Shown: positions 61,371 to 64,000 of the stretch, one piece after another
Layout of the letters: the number at the start of each line of letters is the position of its first letter
How positions within the stretch are numbered: position 1 is the first letter of the stretch
NCBI RefSeq assembly: GCF_042214795.1
Contig: NZ_CP090177.1
Location: 1,612,001-1,676,000 of the forward strand
Direction of reading: 5' to 3'
Origin: Arcobacter iocasae
Lineage (GTDB): Bacteria > Campylobacterota > Campylobacteria > Campylobacterales > Arcobacteraceae
DNA: 64,000 bases
Notes under the pieces: model-generated
Told to the model about the DNA's origin: nothing
The model's input: only the letters and a program-made list of their open reading frames with translations
Databases searched by the model: none
Translations under genes and position numbers: made by a program

Positions 61371-62558
61371 TTGTATAAATTAATTATTGTGTTAATTTTT
61401 TGTTCACTACTTAATGCTGGTGAGTTAAGTATTTTAAAAGATAGCAAAAAACAATTAAGGCAAACAGAAAAACAAAGAATACAAGAAAAATACAACTCAG
61501 CAAATAAAGGTTGGGTATCGCCCATTAATTTAAGTTCTGGATTAAATAGAGGGCATTCTTTTTCATCCCAAAGTGATAGTTTGACAAAAAGTGTTTCAAT
61601 AGGATTTACTCAATCTATATATGAATCAGGTGGAATAGAATTTACAATAAAAAATGCAAAGGATGTTTTAGATTCTGATTTGATTAATTGGGAAATGGAA
61701 AATAATACAATATTAGAAACTATTTACGAAACATTATTACAAATAAAACAATTAAAAATCCAAATAGAACAAAATAAATACTCTTTAAAAAATAAAGAAA
61801 TTCAATTGGAACTAAAAAAAATTCAATATGAAGCAGGAAATGCTGATATTACTGAATTAAATGATGCAATTATTGATAAAAACAGTCAGTTTAAACAAAA
61901 TATAGCAACAGAAAACTCACTAAAAGACAAAGAGTATGAGCTTTCAAAATATACAAATTTAAAATATAGTCAAATAGAGTTGCTTGATTTTAAAGGTATA
62001 AATAAAGAAGATTTTATAAAAAACAATTTAAATATAAAATATGAAAAATCACAAGTGGCATCATTGGATAGTTCTTACAAAAAATTGAAAAGTTCTTATC
62101 TTCCCAAAGTTACTTTAGGAACAAATTATTCTTATTCAAAAAATGAAGATATGGTAAGTGATAATAACACTACTTCAAGAAATGGTAGTATTTCTTTAAA
62201 TGCTTCTATGCCTTTGTATGATATAAACAAATCTTCTACACTTGAAGAATCAAGGCTAAATCTTCTTAAACAAAAACTAAATTTAAATGATATAAAAGAG
62301 CAAACAAAATACGAATATGATCAAATCTTAAATCAAATTGATACTTATGAAAAAGAAGCTAAAGTCATAAAAGACAACTTAACTTTGTATACTGAACTTA
62401 TTAGTGCAAATAAAAGCTCAAATGATTCAGGTATGAGTGCTGATTATGATTTAGAAATATTACAAAACACAAAGAAAATAAATGAATATGATTTAGCAAT
62501 CAATGAAATTAATATAAAACTTCAATATTCAAAACTATATTTTAAAACGAAGGTATAA
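61371..62558 (+). CDS. TolC-family outer membrane efflux protein
   Basis: The 395-residue protein has a signal peptide (MYKLIIVLIFCSLLNAGE) and two repeats of long helices separated by short strand-rich parts (for example VSIGFTQSIYESGG and GSISLNASMPLYDINKSS), the TolC pattern. It forms the outer-membrane duct for the exporter encoded next. The start is TTG at 61371 with AAAGGGGACTT upstream. It is shorter than E. coli TolC. It is probably Fur-controlled through box 3. Confidence 0.85.
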   Translation: MYKLIIVLIFCSLLNAGELSILKDSKKQLRQTEKQRIQEKYNSANKGWVSPINLSSGLNRGHSFSSQSDSLTKSVSIGFTQSIYESGGIEFTIKNAKDVLDSDLINWEMENNTILETIYETLLQIKQLKIQIEQNKYSLKNKEIQLELKKIQYEAGNADITELNDAIIDKNSQFKQNIATENSLKDKEYELSKYTNLKYSQIELLDFKGINKEDFIKNNLNIKYEKSQVASLDSSYKKLKSSYLPKVTLGTNYSYSKNEDMVSDNNTTSRNGSISLNASMPLYDINKSSTLEESRLNLLKQKLNLNDIKEQTKYEYDQILNQIDTYEKEAKVIKDNLTLYTELISANKSSNDSGMSADYDLEILQNTKKINEYDLAINEINIKLQYSKLYFKTKV

Positions 62559-62563
62559 AACAA

Positions 62564-63817
62564 ATGAATGAAAATTTACAAAATGATTTAGATAAATATA
62601 AAGATAAGAAATCAAAGAAAAGTACTATTTTAATAGTTCTTATTTCTTTATTTATTGTTGGGGGGATTTGTTATTATTATTTTATCGCTAATAAGAATCA
62701 ACAAAAAGAGATTCATTATAATACTTCAAAAATAAAAAGAGGTGATTTAGAAGTCTTAGTTTCAGCAACAGGAAACTTAAAACCAACCAATAGTGTTGAT
62801 ATTGGGATTGAAGTTTCTGGAACAATAAAAGAGATATATGTAGATTTTAATGATGAAGTTAAAGTAGGGCAAATATTAGCGAAACTTGATACTACAAAAT
62901 TACAATCACAAGTAGATAGTTCAAAAGCATCATTAACTATTGCAAAAGCAAATTTAAAAGAAAATGAAGTAAATGTAAAAAGTAAAAAATTAACTTATTC
63001 AAGAACCTTAAGAATGTATGAACAATCAAATGGAAAATATCCTTCAAAAAATGTACTTGATGAATCAAAATTTGATTATGAAAGTGCTCTTTCTGCATAT
63101 GATTCAATGGAAGCAAAAGTAAAACAAGCAGAGTTTAATTTAAAAACTGATGAGCAAAATCTTGATAAAGCAGTTGTAAAATCTTCTATAAATGGAATAG
63201 TATTAAATAGAGCAGTAGAGGTAGGTCAAACAGTTGCCGCATCTATGTCAACTCCTGTATTATTTACTCTTGCAAAAGATTTATCAAAAATGGATTTAGT
63301 GGTTAGCATTGATGAAGCTGATGTTGCAGATATAAAAAAAGGTTTAAAAGTAACCTTTACAGTTGATGCTTATCCTAAGGAGACATTTAAAGGTACAATA
63401 AAACAAGTTAGATTAAATCCTGTAGAAGTAAATGGAGTGGTTACTTATGAAACTGTAGTGCTTGTAGATAATGAAAAATTACTTTTAAGACCAGGAATGA
63501 CTGCAAGTGCAGAAATTGTCACAAAAGAATCAAAAGATAAACTACTTGTACCAAACAGTGCATTAAGATTTAAACCAGTAATAACAAATAAAAAATCAAC
63601 AACAAGTTTAGTAGGTCCTAAACGACCTATGATGAAAAGAGAAGCAAAAGATGTAAATAAAAAAGAGTTTGGTATAGTGTGGATATTAAAAGATAATAAA
63701 CCTCAAAGAGTAAGAGTAAAAGTATTAGATACAAATGGCACTCTGACAAGTATTGAATCAACTGACTTAAAAGTTGATGATGAAGTAATTGTTTCTCAAA
63801 GCAGTGATAATGAATGA
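62564..63817 (+). CDS. MacA-type periplasmic adaptor protein
   Basis: The 417-residue HlyD/RND-type adaptor has one N-terminal membrane segment (about 22-42; ILIVLISLFIVGGICYYYF), a lipoyl half-motif (DIGIEVSGTIKEIYVDFNDEVKVGQILAKLDT) and a helical hairpin (about 105-190). The second lipoyl half is VKSSINGIVLNRAVEVGQTV, and beta-barrel and membrane-proximal domains follow. It links the MacB-type ABC exporter with the TolC-like duct. It lies 5 bp after the duct gene and overlaps the ATPase gene by 8 bp. Confidence 0.93.
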   Translation: MNENLQNDLDKYKDKKSKKSTILIVLISLFIVGGICYYYFIANKNQQKEIHYNTSKIKRGDLEVLVSATGNLKPTNSVDIGIEVSGTIKEIYVDFNDEVKVGQILAKLDTTKLQSQVDSSKASLTIAKANLKENEVNVKSKKLTYSRTLRMYEQSNGKYPSKNVLDESKFDYESALSAYDSMEAKVKQAEFNLKTDEQNLDKAVVKSSINGIVLNRAVEVGQTVAASMSTPVLFTLAKDLSKMDLVVSIDEADVADIKKGLKVTFTVDAYPKETFKGTIKQVRLNPVEVNGVVTYETVVLVDNEKLLLRPGMTASAEIVTKESKDKLLVPNSALRFKPVITNKKSTTSLVGPKRPMMKREAKDVNKKEFGIVWILKDNKPQRVRVKVLDTNGTLTSIESTDLKVDDEVIVSQSSDNE

Positions 63818-64000
63818 AAATGAAGTAATAATTGAGTTTAAAAATATAGTCAAAACCTATGGAAAAGGGGAAGCTAAAACTCATGCCTTAAATGGAATTG
63901 ATTTCGCCATAAAAAAAGGAGAATTTATTTCAATTATGGGGGCAAGTGGAAGTGGTAAATCCACCTCTATGAATATAATAGGATGTTTAGATTCTCCAAG
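63810..64000 (+). CDS. MacB-type ABC exporter, ATP-binding part (partial)
   Basis: The first 63 codons are in the window; the gene runs off the right edge. The product starts MNENEVIIEFKNIVKTYGKG and has Walker A GASGSGKSTSMNIIGCLD, the LolD/MacB-type nucleotide-binding pattern. With the adaptor and duct it forms a tripartite exporter. In a Fur-regulated setting it may export a siderophore, a heme-related compound or a peptide; the substrate is unknown. Whether the permease is fused, as in MacB, cannot be seen. Confidence 0.88.
   Translation, partial: MNENEVIIEFKNIVKTYGKGEAKTHALNGIDFAIKKGEFISIMGASGSGKSTSMNIIGCLDSP

Overview
The window looks like a chromosomal segment of an Arcobacter-type member of the Campylobacterota. 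The base composition is very AT-rich. The housekeeping proteins (short GlmM, DXR, Pgi and ThrRS forms, the 422-residue LeuC) and the gene groupings (thrS-infC-rpmI-rplT, cdsA-dxr, nnr next to thiG) are of the kind found there. Genus placement is inference; no 16S rRNA gene is present.

Region 1 (1-19600) is mainly housekeeping: a partial PhoU-like gene, an EAL-CBS-GGDEF signalling protein, prfA, rpsT, glmM-lspA, leuC-mobA, the translation operon thrS-infC-rpmI-rplT on the minus strand, an RqcH-like NFACT protein, and a long plus-strand run cdsA-dxr-(two small genes)-hydrolase-tsaD-SUI1-nnr-cutA-thiG. Region 2 (19650-24600) holds a tRNA array (Pro, His, Arg, Leu, fMet) behind a consensus TTGACA/TATAAT promoter. 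A glycine betaine-type ABC importer (proVWX) follows, and then a second, identical initiator tRNA gene.

Region 3 (24700-30690) is an accessory catabolic cassette: an IclR regulator, a tripartite tricarboxylate-type importer (tctC-tctB-tctA), an RraA/aldolase-like protein and a class V PLP enzyme. A palindrome plus direct repeat lies upstream of tctC. Region 4 (30695-42700) is a complete carbon-phosphorus lyase operon on the minus strand: phnF-C-D-E-G-H-I-J-K-L-M, a hexapeptide transferase, phnN, an endonuclease/exonuclease/phosphatase-fold protein and phnP, followed by acylphosphatase. It should import phosphonates and release the phosphorus. The extra phosphoesterase-fold gene and a four-cysteine insert in PhnK are its unusual points.

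Region 5 (42700-55420) carries a 1421-residue hybrid histidine kinase with its winged-helix response regulator, a periplasmic alpha-carbonic anhydrase, a chemotaxis receptor, galU, pgi and a phospholipase D-like/helicase protein. Region 6 (55440-64000) appears to be iron-regulated. Three Fur-box-like 15-mers sit between a minus-strand operon (a 54-residue small protein, imelysin lipoprotein, di-heme DUF1111 protein, second imelysin-like protein, fatty acid hydroxylase/sterol desaturase family protein, di-heme peroxidase) and a plus-strand MacAB-TolC-type export operon cut off by the window edge. This divergent block is, in my view, the best candidate for a poorly described system. All functions are read from sequence motifs and family knowledge; no database search was run.
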